This document shows, one piece after another, positions 48,083 through 56,805 of a stretch of DNA of 64,000 bases. Made by a program: the position numbers and the translations under genes. Below the pieces are notes generated by a model. The model searched no databases, was not told the DNA's origin, and saw only the letters and a list, made by a program, of their open reading frames with translations. This DNA is from Cohnella kolymensis (GTDB lineage Bacteria; Bacillota; Bacilli; Paenibacillales; Paenibacillaceae). The stretch's first letter is position 1. Each line of letters begins with the position of its first letter. The stretch lies in contig NZ_JXAL01000026.1 of assembly GCF_000829465.1 (NCBI RefSeq), positions 1 through 64,000 on the forward strand, given 5' to 3'.

Positions 48083-48718
48083 TCAGCCTCCGATATCGTT
48101 ACGTTCCGCCGCCGGCAGCGAACGGCGGGGAAGTTTCCATTTATAGTGCACGGAAAGCATTCGGAACAATACGACGAACACGAACAGAGTGAGCAGCTCC
48201 CATGGCTTGCGAAGATCGCTCAATCCCACTGCCACGCCCGCCAGGATTGCCCATACCGCATAAATCTCGTCTCTCAGCACAAGCGGTTTGCGGCCGGCCA
48301 TGATATCACGGATCATTCCGCCGCCGATTCCCGTCAGCATCGCCGCGACCATAACGGCACTTAACGGCAAGCTCGCCTCTGCCGCGAAAAGAGCGCCTTG
48401 AATCGCAAATGCGGACAATCCGATCGCGTCGAAGAACGCCTCGCTTCTTTTCCAACGATGAATCCAATGGACAGGAAGCAAGAACACAATGAGAATGGCG
48501 ATTCCCGCCGTTGTCAACAGCGGGCCTTGATTCCACAAAGTAGTGACAGGTATGCCGATCAGCAAGTTTCGTATGACCCCTCCGGCGAAAGCGGTGGCCA
48601 GACCCAAGACGAACACGCCTAGAATATCGTATTCTTCTTCCATCGCCACAATGGCGCCGCTGACTGCGAACGCGATCGTCCCGATCAAGCTGAAAATATC
48701 AAAAACGTGCCATTCCAA
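48083..48718 (-). CDS. TRIC family (UPF0126) trimeric cation channel-like membrane protein
   Basis: 211 residues, seven hydrophobic helices in two related halves: AVSGAIVAMEEEYDILGVFVLGLATAFAGGVIRNLLIG and AIQGALF...AMLTGIGGGMIRDIMAG, with the paired GGxxRD/GGxxRN motifs of prokaryotic TRIC channels (K+/cation). First gene of the three-gene unit. The regulatory link with a phosphatase is by position only. Confidence 0.85.
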   Translation of the reverse strand: MEWHVFDIFSLIGTIAFAVSGAIVAMEEEYDILGVFVLGLATAFAGGVIRNLLIGIPVTTLWNQGPLLTTAGIAILIVFLLPVHWIHRWKRSEAFFDAIGLSAFAIQGALFAAEASLPLSAVMVAAMLTGIGGGMIRDIMAGRKPLVLRDEIYAVWAILAGVAVGLSDLRKPWELLTLFVFVVLFRMLSVHYKWKLPRRSLPAAERNDIGG

Positions 48719-48896
48719 CGATGTCTCCTCCTCCGTGTTCTCCCCGTCCCGGGCGAATACAGCTTCCGCAGAATATGTCGATCCGCGGCATCAACTCCCA
48801 TTGTAGCGGGAAGGCGAATAGTTCCGCAACGTTCTTTTTCCGGTTATACTGGAAGAACTGACCGAGTTACGCTACGCACTAGGAGGCTTCTCATAC

Positions 48897-49549
48897 ATGT
48901 CATTCTCTCATCATTCCCGCGCTCTCATCTTTACGGGAGGCAGCCTCGGGGGGTGGGCCCTCTCTCACGTGTCGCCGGACGACTTTCTGATCGGCGCAGA
49001 TCGGGGGGCGCAATTTCTGATCAGCTCCGGCTATGCGCCGCATTTGGCAGTGGGGGATTTCGACTCCGTTTCATCGGACGAAATGCTGCAAATAACCGAC
49101 ACTGCGCTTGAACTGCTCACCTGCGATTCCTATGACAAAGACTTCACCGACACGGAGCTCGCGTTCCGGGAAGCGTTGCAGCGAGGATTCCGGCACATCG
49201 TCATTCTGGGGGGGCTGGGTACCCGATTCGATCACAGCTTAGGGAATGTGCACTTGCTTAGGCAAGCCGATGATCATGCTGTGAACTCGTTCTTATAGAC
49301 GCCCATAACGAAATTCGCCTCTGCACCGACAGACTCCGGTTAGAGGCGAACAGCCGTTATCCCTATGTATCCCTACTACCGCTCAGCACGGAAGCCGCCG
49401 GCGTCACGCTGGAAGGATTCCGTTACCCGTTGCGTGAAGCAACGCTGAAGCTCGGCTGGTCGTTAGGAATTAGCAATGTCCTGGAAGCGCCGGTCGGCAG
49501 CATTTCCGTGACTTCAGGGATGCTGCTCGTCATACGGAGCCGCGATTAG
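48897..49549 (+). pseudogene. thiN: Thiamine pyrophosphokinase, frameshifted
   Basis: Restored length about 217 residues. TPK motifs: FTGGSLGGWAL, IGADRGAQFLISSGYAPHLA, VGDFDSVSSDE, DKDFTDTELAFREAL and GGLGTRFDHSLGN, then in the second frame LVLIDAHNEIRLC and a C-terminal beta part ending SVTSGMLLVIRSRD. The break is at about 49283 (GTGAAC read for GTGGAAC). It makes thiamine diphosphate from thiamine and ATP, the cofactor of the pdh and ferredoxin oxidoreductase enzymes in this window. AGGAGG precedes the ATG. No other thiN is seen here. Confidence 0.82.
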
Positions 49550-50319
49550 ATCGTGATTTCCATACCGGTGGCAGCAAGTGTGACGTTGGGAGGCAGTCCG
49601 TAATCTGAGTTTACGTCAACGTCATGGGACAGATGCGTGAAAATGACGGAGTGCGGCTTGACCTCCGCAGCCAGCTGCAGGCCTTCCTCCATATCGTATA
49701 CGGAACGCGTCTCCATCGGGAACGGTTCCCTGACAAAGCTCGTGCCGAGCACCAGGAGCGCCAAGCCGCTCAGAGGTGCTTTTTGGTGTTCCGTAAGATC
49801 GATCGAATCCGAGCAATAAGCCCATGCTTTCCCATTCAAGGTATTGTCGAATCGATAAGCGTAGGAGTAACCATTCTTCCCATGGTTCACTTTCCAAGGG
49901 CGTACGCGCCAATCCCCATACTGTGTTCCGTCGTCGTTCGCGAGCAATCTCAAATGGTTCTCGATCCAGGGAAAGCGGTCTCGCACGTCGGTCAGCACTT
50001 CGGACGGGGCAAACACTTCAGCCGTCTCCTTCCGCCAGCGGCATCCGTCCGCCCAATCCGTCAATCCTCCGATATGATCCATATGAGCATGTGTCAGTAA
50101 CCCGTGCGACACATGACGCAAACCGGCCGCTTCCATTTGCGCCCGAAAGTCCGGTCCGCAATCGAGAAGCAAAGGGCGCGCGGCTTCCGTCCGCAGCAGC
50201 AGGGAGGAACGCATCCGGCGGTTTGCTCCGGTGGTCCGGGCTTCTCCGCATACAGGGCAATCGCAATAAACTCTTGGTGTTCCCATAGAGTCGCCGTTGC
50301 CTAGAAACTTGATTCTCAT
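49546..50319 (-). CDS. Metallo-beta-lactamase-fold hydrolase (PhnP-like)
   Basis: 257 residues. The metal site THAHMDHIGGLTDW (HxHxDH) and later CSDSIDLT and FTHLSHDVDV (H) fit the MBL fold; a CDCPVCGEARTTG Cys cluster near the N-terminus binds Zn as in PhnP (5-phospho-ribosyl cyclic phosphate phosphodiesterase). No other phn gene is near, so the substrate may differ. Its stop overlaps the convergent thiN stop by 4 bases. Confidence 0.85.
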   Translation of the reverse strand: MRIKFLGNGDSMGTPRVYCDCPVCGEARTTGANRRMRSSLLLRTEAARPLLLDCGPDFRAQMEAAGLRHVSHGLLTHAHMDHIGGLTDWADGCRWRKETAEVFAPSEVLTDVRDRFPWIENHLRLLANDDGTQYGDWRVRPWKVNHGKNGYSYAYRFDNTLNGKAWAYCSDSIDLTEHQKAPLSGLALLVLGTSFVREPFPMETRSVYDMEEGLQLAAEVKPHSVIFTHLSHDVDVNSDYGLPPNVTLAATGMEITI

Positions 50320-50357
50320 GCCTTAACTCCTTAGCGCGCTCAGGGTCGTACCCTGAT

Positions 50358-51029
50358 TTATAGAGGAAGCAACTCTACCCGATCGCGGCTTTCCAGCCCG
50401 CTCACCATTTCCGTCCATTCCTTCGGTTTATTCGGAAGGGCGGCATAGTACTGCCGAAGAAACTTTACCACAAGTGCCGCGTGTATACTTTCGGTATCCT
50501 CGTCGGCGGGACGGAATCCCAGATCCAGCTCGGTAACCGCTTTTCCCTCATGGTCCCATGACGGATGGACATACCGCAGATCAAGCTTGCGGTATCCGAT
50601 GTGCGAGAGCACTTCCCGTCTAACAACGGGGTGCATCGCCGGAACATCGCCGAAAGCGAAGCCTGTAATGGACTGCGGGTTATAGATCTCCGCGAACATC
50701 CCCATCGAAGCCGATCCGGATTGCTGCTGCAGACGCAGAAGATCCTTTTCCCGTTCCACGTACAGGAAACGTCCTACGCCAAGCTCCATGGCACCGATGA
50801 TTGTAAAATCCGTCATCGCAACACGCAGTTCCGGATAATAACGGTATTCCGTCGCACCCACAACTTCCCCGTTATGTACCGCAACGTAGACATGGATGTC
50901 CGGATCCTGAATCGGGTCTTTCCATAACTCGAATGCCAGCACTTCCTCAGGCGGGAATATTGTGCCCAACAGCCGATGCATCCCTTTAAAATACTCATTC
51001 TCGATAGATTGTACTCGAATATATTGCAT
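50358..51029 (-). CDS. GNAT-like acyltransferase family protein
   Basis: 223 residues. It starts MQYIRVQSIENEYFKGMHRL; GNAT-type strands AVHNGEVVGATEYRYYPELR and a C-terminal EVLSHIGYRKLDLRYV are visible, but the acetyl-CoA signature is weak (GVGRFLYVEREKDL). ATG with GGAGGGAAATCG upstream. It follows the GNAT at 51054 by 24 bases and is co-oriented with the nitrilase, so the three genes form a unit. Assignment at fold level. Confidence 0.7.
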   Translation of the reverse strand: MQYIRVQSIENEYFKGMHRLLGTIFPPEEVLAFELWKDPIQDPDIHVYVAVHNGEVVGATEYRYYPELRVAMTDFTIIGAMELGVGRFLYVEREKDLLRLQQQSGSASMGMFAEIYNPQSITGFAFGDVPAMHPVVRREVLSHIGYRKLDLRYVHPSWDHEGKAVTELDLGFRPADEDTESIHAALVVKFLRQYYAALPNKPKEWTEMVSGLESRDRVELLPL

Positions 51030-51053
51030 GTCGATTTCCCTCCGGCGGCAATG

Positions 51054-51734
51054 TCAATAGTCCTGTGTGTGATCCATCCTGGTAAAAGGGTTTCGCCATT
51101 CCATTAAAGCCGCATAGTTGGCAGAATGCTCGTCTTCCAAATAATCCGCTGCAACCCCTATCGGTAATCGTCCGCAGCGTAGCAGAAATGTCAGTACGGG
51201 ATCCGTAAGTTCTCCTGCGGTCACCCGCCCGACATACTCCTCAGGCGTCATTCTTTCCTTGAGGGCGCCATAGCCCGGCATTCGTCCTCCACCGAGCAGC
51301 CGCCTGCAATTGAGGTGCACTACCGTTTCGTACATGGACTGCATGAGCCATTGGCCCAACCCGAATTTCCGGTATGAAGGCGCTATGCAGATGTCCACCA
51401 CATACAGTGTTTTACCCTGAGGATTATGGTTGCGGATGTATCCGTTGTCCGTCACCGACGCCCAGTCATTAGGAGAGCGCTCGTCCAAGTTCAGCCGGAG
51501 CGAAGTCATGGAGCCGACAACGATGCCTTCGATCTCTGCGCATAAGGCGCCTTCGGGGAATCGCGTAATATGCTCCGTCAGCTGCTCTTCATTCCACCAC
51601 AGCCCGGAAGGAAATGGCGGCGGAAAGCTCTGTGCCTGCACATCAATGAGCTGAGCGAAATCTTTCTTATGATATCTCCGAATCGTTGCGGGAAGCATCT
51701 GCTTCCCGTCCGTTACGTTCAATTGCTTGAACAT
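51054..51734 (-). CDS. GNAT family N-acetyltransferase (YhcX N-terminal-like)
   Basis: 226 residues. Motif A: VVDICIAPSYRKFGLGQWLM. An N-terminal region IRRYHKKDFAQLIDVQAQSF and CEDEH-type C-terminus fit the acetyltransferase half of Bacillus YhcX, where it is fused to a nitrilase domain. Here the nitrilase is the separate gene 13 bases upstream. Function of the pair unknown. Confidence 0.8.
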   Translation of the reverse strand: MFKQLNVTDGKQMLPATIRRYHKKDFAQLIDVQAQSFPPPFPSGLWWNEEQLTEHITRFPEGALCAEIEGIVVGSMTSLRLNLDERSPNDWASVTDNGYIRNHNPQGKTLYVVDICIAPSYRKFGLGQWLMQSMYETVVHLNCRRLLGGGRMPGYGALKERMTPEEYVGRVTAGELTDPVLTFLLRCGRLPIGVAADYLEDEHSANYAALMEWRNPFTRMDHTQDY

Positions 51735-51747
51735 ACAGCTCCCCCCC

Positions 51748-52602
51748 TTATTTCCAGTCGGGATAAAGATCCGTGCGCCGATCGCGCCAAGTCGTTACGG
51801 ATCCTGCCTTTCGAACATCCTCAAGCAATGAAAGATCCAAATCGGCGGTAATCAGCATATCCTCGTTAACCTCACCCTCGCACATAATCCCTCTAGGCGG
51901 GAACGGGATATCGTTAGGTGTGATGACAGCGGCCTGACCATAGTTTGCGCGCATGAAATCGACTCTCTGAAGGGAACCCACAGTACCTGTCGTAACAATA
52001 TAAACCTGATTCTCAATCGCCCGCGCATGACAGCAATATCGAACCCTGTGAAAGCCATGACGGTCGTCCGTGCATGACGGGCAAAAAATGACGTCGGCCC
52101 CTTTGGCCCTAACCATACGGAAGATCTCCGGAAATTCGATATCGTAGCATGTGAGAAGGCCGATTGTCCCGAAAGGTGTCTGGAAAACGGCAACGCCTTC
52201 CCCTTCCTCCACCTTCCATTCTTCTTTCTCGGTAGGCGTGATGTGCAGCTTGTCCTGCGTTCGGTATGTACCGTCCGGAGCGAACAGAAAGGCTGTATTC
52301 CGCAGCTGCTGAGCATTGCCGGTCACGTGGGTGCCGCCGATGATGTACATTCCGTATTCCTTCGCCAGACCCGAGAACAGCTCCGTATACTGCTCCGTAT
52401 ACTCGGCCAACCGGTGAATAGGCTGCCCTGTGGCCGCTCCTCCGATGGAAAGAAGCGGTGTCGTCATAAACTCGGGGAAAAGAACAAAATCCGACTTGTA
52501 TTCCGCCGCGTTGCGCACATAATGGGTGACCTGTTCCTTGAATTCCTGGATGTTGTCGCAGTCTCTCAGCTGAAATTGGACGGCGGACACTCTCATTTTC
52601 AT
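51748..52602 (-). CDS. Carbon-nitrogen hydrolase (nitrilase family; YhcX C-terminal-like)
   Basis: 284 residues. Catalytic triad: Glu in FVLFPEFMTT, Lys in RTQDKLHITPTEKEEW and Cys in GLLTCYDIEFPEI. It cleaves a C-N bond (amide, nitrile or carbamoyl). Close to the C-terminal half of YhcX. An ATG at 52602 with GGTGGAG upstream is used; GTG 52608 and ATG 52596 are alternatives. The following GNAT gene is likely co-transcribed. Confidence 0.85.
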   Translation of the reverse strand: MKMRVSAVQFQLRDCDNIQEFKEQVTHYVRNAAEYKSDFVLFPEFMTTPLLSIGGAATGQPIHRLAEYTEQYTELFSGLAKEYGMYIIGGTHVTGNAQQLRNTAFLFAPDGTYRTQDKLHITPTEKEEWKVEEGEGVAVFQTPFGTIGLLTCYDIEFPEIFRMVRAKGADVIFCPSCTDDRHGFHRVRYCCHARAIENQVYIVTTGTVGSLQRVDFMRANYGQAAVITPNDIPFPPRGIMCEGEVNEDMLITADLDLSLLEDVRKAGSVTTWRDRRTDLYPDWK

Positions 52603-52869
52603 CTCCACTCCACCTCTCTGTACTTCATATTATCTACAGTTGGGATAGGGAGCAAGCGCAAACAGGCCGACAAGCAATGCTTCGGCCATTTTCGAGCTTA
52701 TGAGAAAATTTTCATGCTTTTCTAACAAAGTCCTGCAAACCTTTATTATTCCGGGATTTTTATTCTTCGTGGAAAATATTGGCCTAATTTCCTTCTGATA
52801 TACTCATTACCAGGTTGCTAACTAACTAGGCACCGCAAAACCAAGAAAGATGGAGGGAAAACGAACACC

Positions 52870-53361
52870 ATGAGCTTCAGCCACACAGTCGTGAGAAAAG
52901 TATTAACCGTCAGCCTCTGTGCTGTCATTGGTTTTACAGGGTTCGCCTTCGGACAAGCCCCTTCCGCATCCGCCGCAACGAGCAAAGCGGACAAAATCAT
53001 TTTGCTGGGTAAAAAATACTTAGGCGTCAAATATCGCTTCGGTGCACCGTCAGGCATTACTTCGGCGTTCGACTGTTCCAGCTTTGTTCAGTATATTTAC
53101 GGTAAAAACGGCATTAAGCTGCCGCGTGTGTCCAGCACGCAAGCAACCAAAGGCTACAAAGTTACGAAAGGCAAATTAAAAAGAGGCGATCTTGTTTTCT
53201 TCAGAACAAAGCGTACAGGCAGCAAAATCGGCCATGTCGCAGTATATCTGGGTAGAGGCAAAATTTTGCATACATATGGATCTGCAGGTGGCGTTACCTA
53301 CTCCTCGCTCAATTCCGGTTATTGGAAAAGAAATTATGTAACCGCACGACGGGTGCTGTAG
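52870..53361 (+). CDS. Secreted NlpC/P60 endopeptidase
   Basis: 163 residues. Signal peptide (VLTVSLCAVIGFTGFAFG, likely cut at ASAA), then an NlpC/P60 domain with the catalytic Cys in FDCSSFVQYIYG, His in KIGHVAVYLG and third residue in HTYGSAGG. It cuts peptide links in peptidoglycan stems. No LysM or SH3 binding module, so it is a minimal enzyme. GGAGGG lies before the ATG. The 260-base upstream gap holds its promoter; I see no riboswitch there. Confidence 0.88.
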   Translation: MSFSHTVVRKVLTVSLCAVIGFTGFAFGQAPSASAATSKADKIILLGKKYLGVKYRFGAPSGITSAFDCSSFVQYIYGKNGIKLPRVSSTQATKGYKVTKGKLKRGDLVFFRTKRTGSKIGHVAVYLGRGKILHTYGSAGGVTYSSLNSGYWKRNYVTARRVL

Positions 53362-53390
53362 TAAACACTTAACCTTTTCTTCAATATAGT

Positions 53391-53430
53391 AAACGGCAAA
53401 TTCGGATAAACCGAACTTGCCGTTTTTTTT
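53391..53430 (+). terminator. Terminator of the NlpC/P60 gene
   Basis: AAACGGCAA-A-TTCGG (53391-53405) pairs with CCGAA-C-TTGCCGTTT (53411-53425), then a T8 run. The long stem is convergent with the histidine kinase gene and may also stop it. Confidence 0.85.
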
Positions 53431-53434
53431 GCCG

Positions 53435-54814
53435 TTATTGAGGCGAAGATTTAAGGTTACGCGGGAATTGGATTGAGATTGTTGTGCCGCTCCCCGGTTT
53501 GCTGAATACTTCAACCGTTCCTTCATGCATATCGATGATTTTTTTGGCGATCGACAAGCCTAGTCCGCTTCCCCCCGTCGAACGATGTCTAGCGGAATCC
53601 ACGCGATAGAAACGTTCGAACATATAAGGAATTTCGCTTTCGGGCACCCCTATTCCATAATCGGTGACTTCCAGCTTGACTCCGTTTTTCTCCGGGCGCA
53701 CCCGGACATCGATCGGCTCTTTGCTATATTTGATGGCATTGTCAATCAGGATAAGCAGCAGCTGACGGATCTTATCCTTATCCCCTTTCATCTGGACCGC
53801 GTTACCGTTAATATGAACGCGGATTTCCCGTTGAAAAGTCGTCCCTAACACATCGGACAGCTCTTTAACCACTTGGGAGACGTCGAAACGGGCAATGTTC
53901 AGCCAGTCGTCTTGTTCCGCCTCCGCTAATGTGAGCATAGACCGGATCAAATTCTGCAGCCGCTCGGTTTCTTTGCCGATCGCTTCTATCGCTTCATCCC
54001 GCACTTCGGCATTGTCTCTTCCCCACCGTTTCAGCATGTCGGCATAGCTGGAAATGACCGTCAGCGGGGTTTTCAGTTCATGAGAGGCATCCGCCACGAA
54101 ATGCTTCTGGTGTTCGATCGTCCGATCCAGCCGTTCGATCATTTGATTGAATGCCCGGACCATCTGTTGAAGCTCCACCGACTCTTCCCGGCCCTGCAGC
54201 TTGACCCTGTGGAGTTTTCCGCTCCGGTCAATCTCCCTCATCGTTTGCACCATTTGGCCGATCGGTCCGGTTAGACGTGAAGTGAACCAATACGTGCCGA
54301 AAATCGCGAACACGATCGCTCCCAGACTGGTTATGCTTAGAGCGAATACTAATATTTGCAAATAGCTGTCCAGAATCGTCAGTCTTCGAGCAGCCTCCAC
54401 CGAACCGATCAGGTGCCCTTGATCGTAGAACGGCATCGTCAAGTAAATAATCCTCTGTCCCTCGACTTGCCTGGTCTCCGATTGGAATGATCTCGATTGC
54501 GACTGCGATTGCGGCTGGATCGACAACAGCAGCTTGTCGTCGCCAACCGCATTGACCACCTTGCCGTCAACGGTGACGATTCGCATCATTTCGTTAGGAT
54601 TATAGAGCTCCGCCAGCAGCTTCGGATCTTCATAGCCGCGCATGTCTTGCTTGCGCAGCGATTCGATTACCAGATCGGCCTTGCTTGCGATAAGCTGTGT
54701 CTCTCCGCGAGTCGTAACGCGAATAACGAAAAAATAAACGAACACGTTATACAAAATTAAAATAAAAATTAACCAAAAAACCGTAAATAGAGTGAAGCGG
54801 GATCGCAGTGTCAT
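53435..54814 (-). CDS. Sensor histidine kinase
   Basis: 459 residues: two membrane helices flanking an extracytoplasmic sensor (about 30-165), HAMP (about 180-235), phosphoacceptor HELKTPLTVISSYADMLKRW (His about 254), N box DNAIKYS, and G boxes DYGIGVPESEIP and GGSGLGLSIAKKI. It starts at ATG overlapping the response regulator stop (ATGA). Sensor resembles the ArlS/CssS group; signal unknown. It shares the message with the response regulator and probably chrA. Confidence 0.88.
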   Translation of the reverse strand: MTLRSRFTLFTVFWLIFILILYNVFVYFFVIRVTTRGETQLIASKADLVIESLRKQDMRGYEDPKLLAELYNPNEMMRIVTVDGKVVNAVGDDKLLLSIQPQSQSQSRSFQSETRQVEGQRIIYLTMPFYDQGHLIGSVEAARRLTILDSYLQILVFALSITSLGAIVFAIFGTYWFTSRLTGPIGQMVQTMREIDRSGKLHRVKLQGREESVELQQMVRAFNQMIERLDRTIEHQKHFVADASHELKTPLTVISSYADMLKRWGRDNAEVRDEAIEAIGKETERLQNLIRSMLTLAEAEQDDWLNIARFDVSQVVKELSDVLGTTFQREIRVHINGNAVQMKGDKDKIRQLLLILIDNAIKYSKEPIDVRVRPEKNGVKLEVTDYGIGVPESEIPYMFERFYRVDSARHRSTGGSGLGLSIAKKIIDMHEGTVEVFSKPGSGTTISIQFPRNLKSSPQ

Positions 54815-55515
54815 GCGTCGGGCTCCCTCAGCATGTAGCCGACACCCCGCACGGTGTGAAGCAGCTTATGGCGATAGCCCTTGTCCATCTTCTGCCTTAG
54901 GTATCGGATGTAAACGTCCACCACGTTCGTATCCCCGATGTATTCGTAGCCCCACACGTCGGACAAAATTTCGTCGCGGGTTTTTTCTATATTCTTGTGG
55001 CGGGCCAAATAGAGCAGCAGCTCGAACTCACGAGGGGTCAAGTCGATGGAATGGTCTTTCCGATACACTTTGCGGGTCATCAGCTCGATCGACAAGTCTG
55101 CGATCCGAAGGACATCATCGCTTTCCCCCTCCCGCGATGCCTTGAAAATTCTCAGCAAATTCCGGACACGCGCCAGCAGTTCTTCCATTGCGAAAGGCTT
55201 CGTGATATAGTCGTTGGCGCCGTGCTCGAAGCCGCTGACTTTATCAGGGACCGTATCTCTCGCGGTCAGCAAAATAATAGGCACGGCCGAATCGTTCTGC
55301 CTTAAGCGCCGGAGGACCTCTATTCCGTTCAATTCAGGAAGCATCACATCGAGCAGCACGAGATCCCACTCGCCGGACACGGCCATCTCCAATCCTTTGC
55401 GGCCGTCCGCCGCCCTGCCGACATTATATCCCTCATGCTCGAGCTCCAATTGCAAAATTCTTGCGATCGGGTCTTCATCTTCGATAATCAATATATTTTC
55501 TTTTTCTTCGCTCAT
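54811..55515 (-). CDS. OmpR-family response regulator
   Basis: 234 residues from ATG 55515 (ATGAGGTGATAATA upstream). Receiver with phosphoacceptor Asp in LVLLDVMLPEL, conserved Thr (ILLTARD) and Lys (YITKPF); C-terminal winged helix with VDVYIRYLRQKMDKG. It is 10 bases after the chrA stop and overlaps the kinase start. Target genes not known; chrA is the obvious candidate by position. Confidence 0.9.
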   Translation of the reverse strand: MSEEKENILIIEDEDPIARILQLELEHEGYNVGRAADGRKGLEMAVSGEWDLVLLDVMLPELNGIEVLRRLRQNDSAVPIILLTARDTVPDKVSGFEHGANDYITKPFAMEELLARVRNLLRIFKASREGESDDVLRIADLSIELMTRKVYRKDHSIDLTPREFELLLYLARHKNIEKTRDEILSDVWGYEYIGDTNVVDVYIRYLRQKMDKGYRHKLLHTVRGVGYMLREPDA

Positions 55516-55525
55516 TATTATCACC

Positions 55526-56713
55526 TCATGTATATACCATCCAACCGCCTGCCGCAGCTGCAATAACAAGAAGCCACGGCGGGCATCGCCAAAAAACCAA
55601 TGATATGAATCCGATAAGTACAAATACGAAATCGATTGCATGATGCACGGTGACTGTCCAGATAGGATCATACAGAGCTGCCAGCAGCAGACCGACAACC
55701 GATGCGTTCACACCTGCCAGCATCGCACGTGTAGAGCTGCGCGTCCTCAATTTCTCCCAGTAGGGCAGTACTCCCGTTACAAGTAAAAATGAAGGAAGGA
55801 AAACAGCAACGAGCATAGCTGCAGCTCTGGCCGCTCCTTCTGCACCGTACGCGGACACAGCGCCAATATAGGCGGAGAAAGTAAATAAAGGACCCGGTAC
55901 CGCTTGGGCTGCTGCATAGCCTGCCAAAAATTGCTGATCGCTTACAATACCGGACGCTACGGTTTCCTCTTCAAGCATAGGAAGAACGACATGTCCTCCG
56001 CCAAATACGAGAGATCCGGCCCGATAGCCGATATCTGTTAGCTGCAATAGCGGGTCTTTGACAGTAAAGGCGATCACAGGCAGCGCTATAAGTAATAAAG
56101 TAAACATCGCAAGGCATATAACTGCGGTCATCGAATGAACTGCCGGATGAAACGATGCCGGTGCATTCACCGGTTCGGGTTTGAAATACAGCCAGCCGAT
56201 GACTCCGCATACGATAAGGGGCAATATTTGCCCGAGCGCGCCCGGCAATAGAAGCGTGAACCCTGTTGTAAACACGGTCATCGCAACCCTTGCGCGATCC
56301 GGCGCCAGCGTGCGCGCCATGCTCCAGACCGCTTGCGCCACTACCGCTGCCGCCGCCAGCTTAAGACCCTGCAGCCAGCCGGCATCCGCCAGCCATTCTC
56401 CCTGCATAGCTATGGCGAACACAATCATAAGTACAGCCGATGGAAGCGTGAAGCCCAGCCATGCGGCTATTCCGCCAAGCAGACCGGCCCGCTGAATTCC
56501 GATCGCAATGCCAAGCTGGCTGCTCGCGGGACCCGGCAGAAATTGACATAACGCCGTGAGATGTGCGAACACCTCTTCGCTGAGCCAACGCTTGCGTTCG
56601 ACATATTCGGTGCGGAAATAACCGATATGGGCGATGGGACCTCCGAAGGAAGTTAAACCGAGCTTGAGCGCGGTCCATCCGACTTCCAACCAACCGTATG
56701 GGCTGTTTTTCAT
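55526..56713 (-). CDS. chrA: Chromate transporter family protein (two-domain ChrA)
   Basis: 395 residues with two related CHR halves: LGLTSFGGPIAHIGYFRTEY with FLPGPASSQLGIAIG (first) and SLVFGGGHVVLPMLEEE with QAVPGPLFTFSAYIGA (second). About ten membrane segments. Long-chain ChrA proteins export chromate; the family also includes members whose substrate is not chromate. It is probably co-transcribed with the response regulator and kinase downstream. Confidence 0.88.
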   Translation of the reverse strand: MKNSPYGWLEVGWTALKLGLTSFGGPIAHIGYFRTEYVERKRWLSEEVFAHLTALCQFLPGPASSQLGIAIGIQRAGLLGGIAAWLGFTLPSAVLMIVFAIAMQGEWLADAGWLQGLKLAAAAVVAQAVWSMARTLAPDRARVAMTVFTTGFTLLLPGALGQILPLIVCGVIGWLYFKPEPVNAPASFHPAVHSMTAVICLAMFTLLLIALPVIAFTVKDPLLQLTDIGYRAGSLVFGGGHVVLPMLEEETVASGIVSDQQFLAGYAAAQAVPGPLFTFSAYIGAVSAYGAEGAARAAAMLVAVFLPSFLLVTGVLPYWEKLRTRSSTRAMLAGVNASVVGLLLAALYDPIWTVTVHHAIDFVFVLIGFISLVFWRCPPWLLVIAAAAGGWMVYT

Positions 56714-56805
56714 GCCGAATGCTCCCCACCGCCAGTAGTCTCATTAAGTATTGTAACATGACTGCGCATTCTGTGGAAAATGGGGCAAAAATGAGAAATT
56801 TCTCC

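Noticed and set aside
52609-52869. Possible c-di-AMP (ydaO-type) riboswitch before the NlpC/P60 gene, suggested by gene type
   Set aside because: The conserved helices and GGG/CCC blocks of that riboswitch are not present in the leader.
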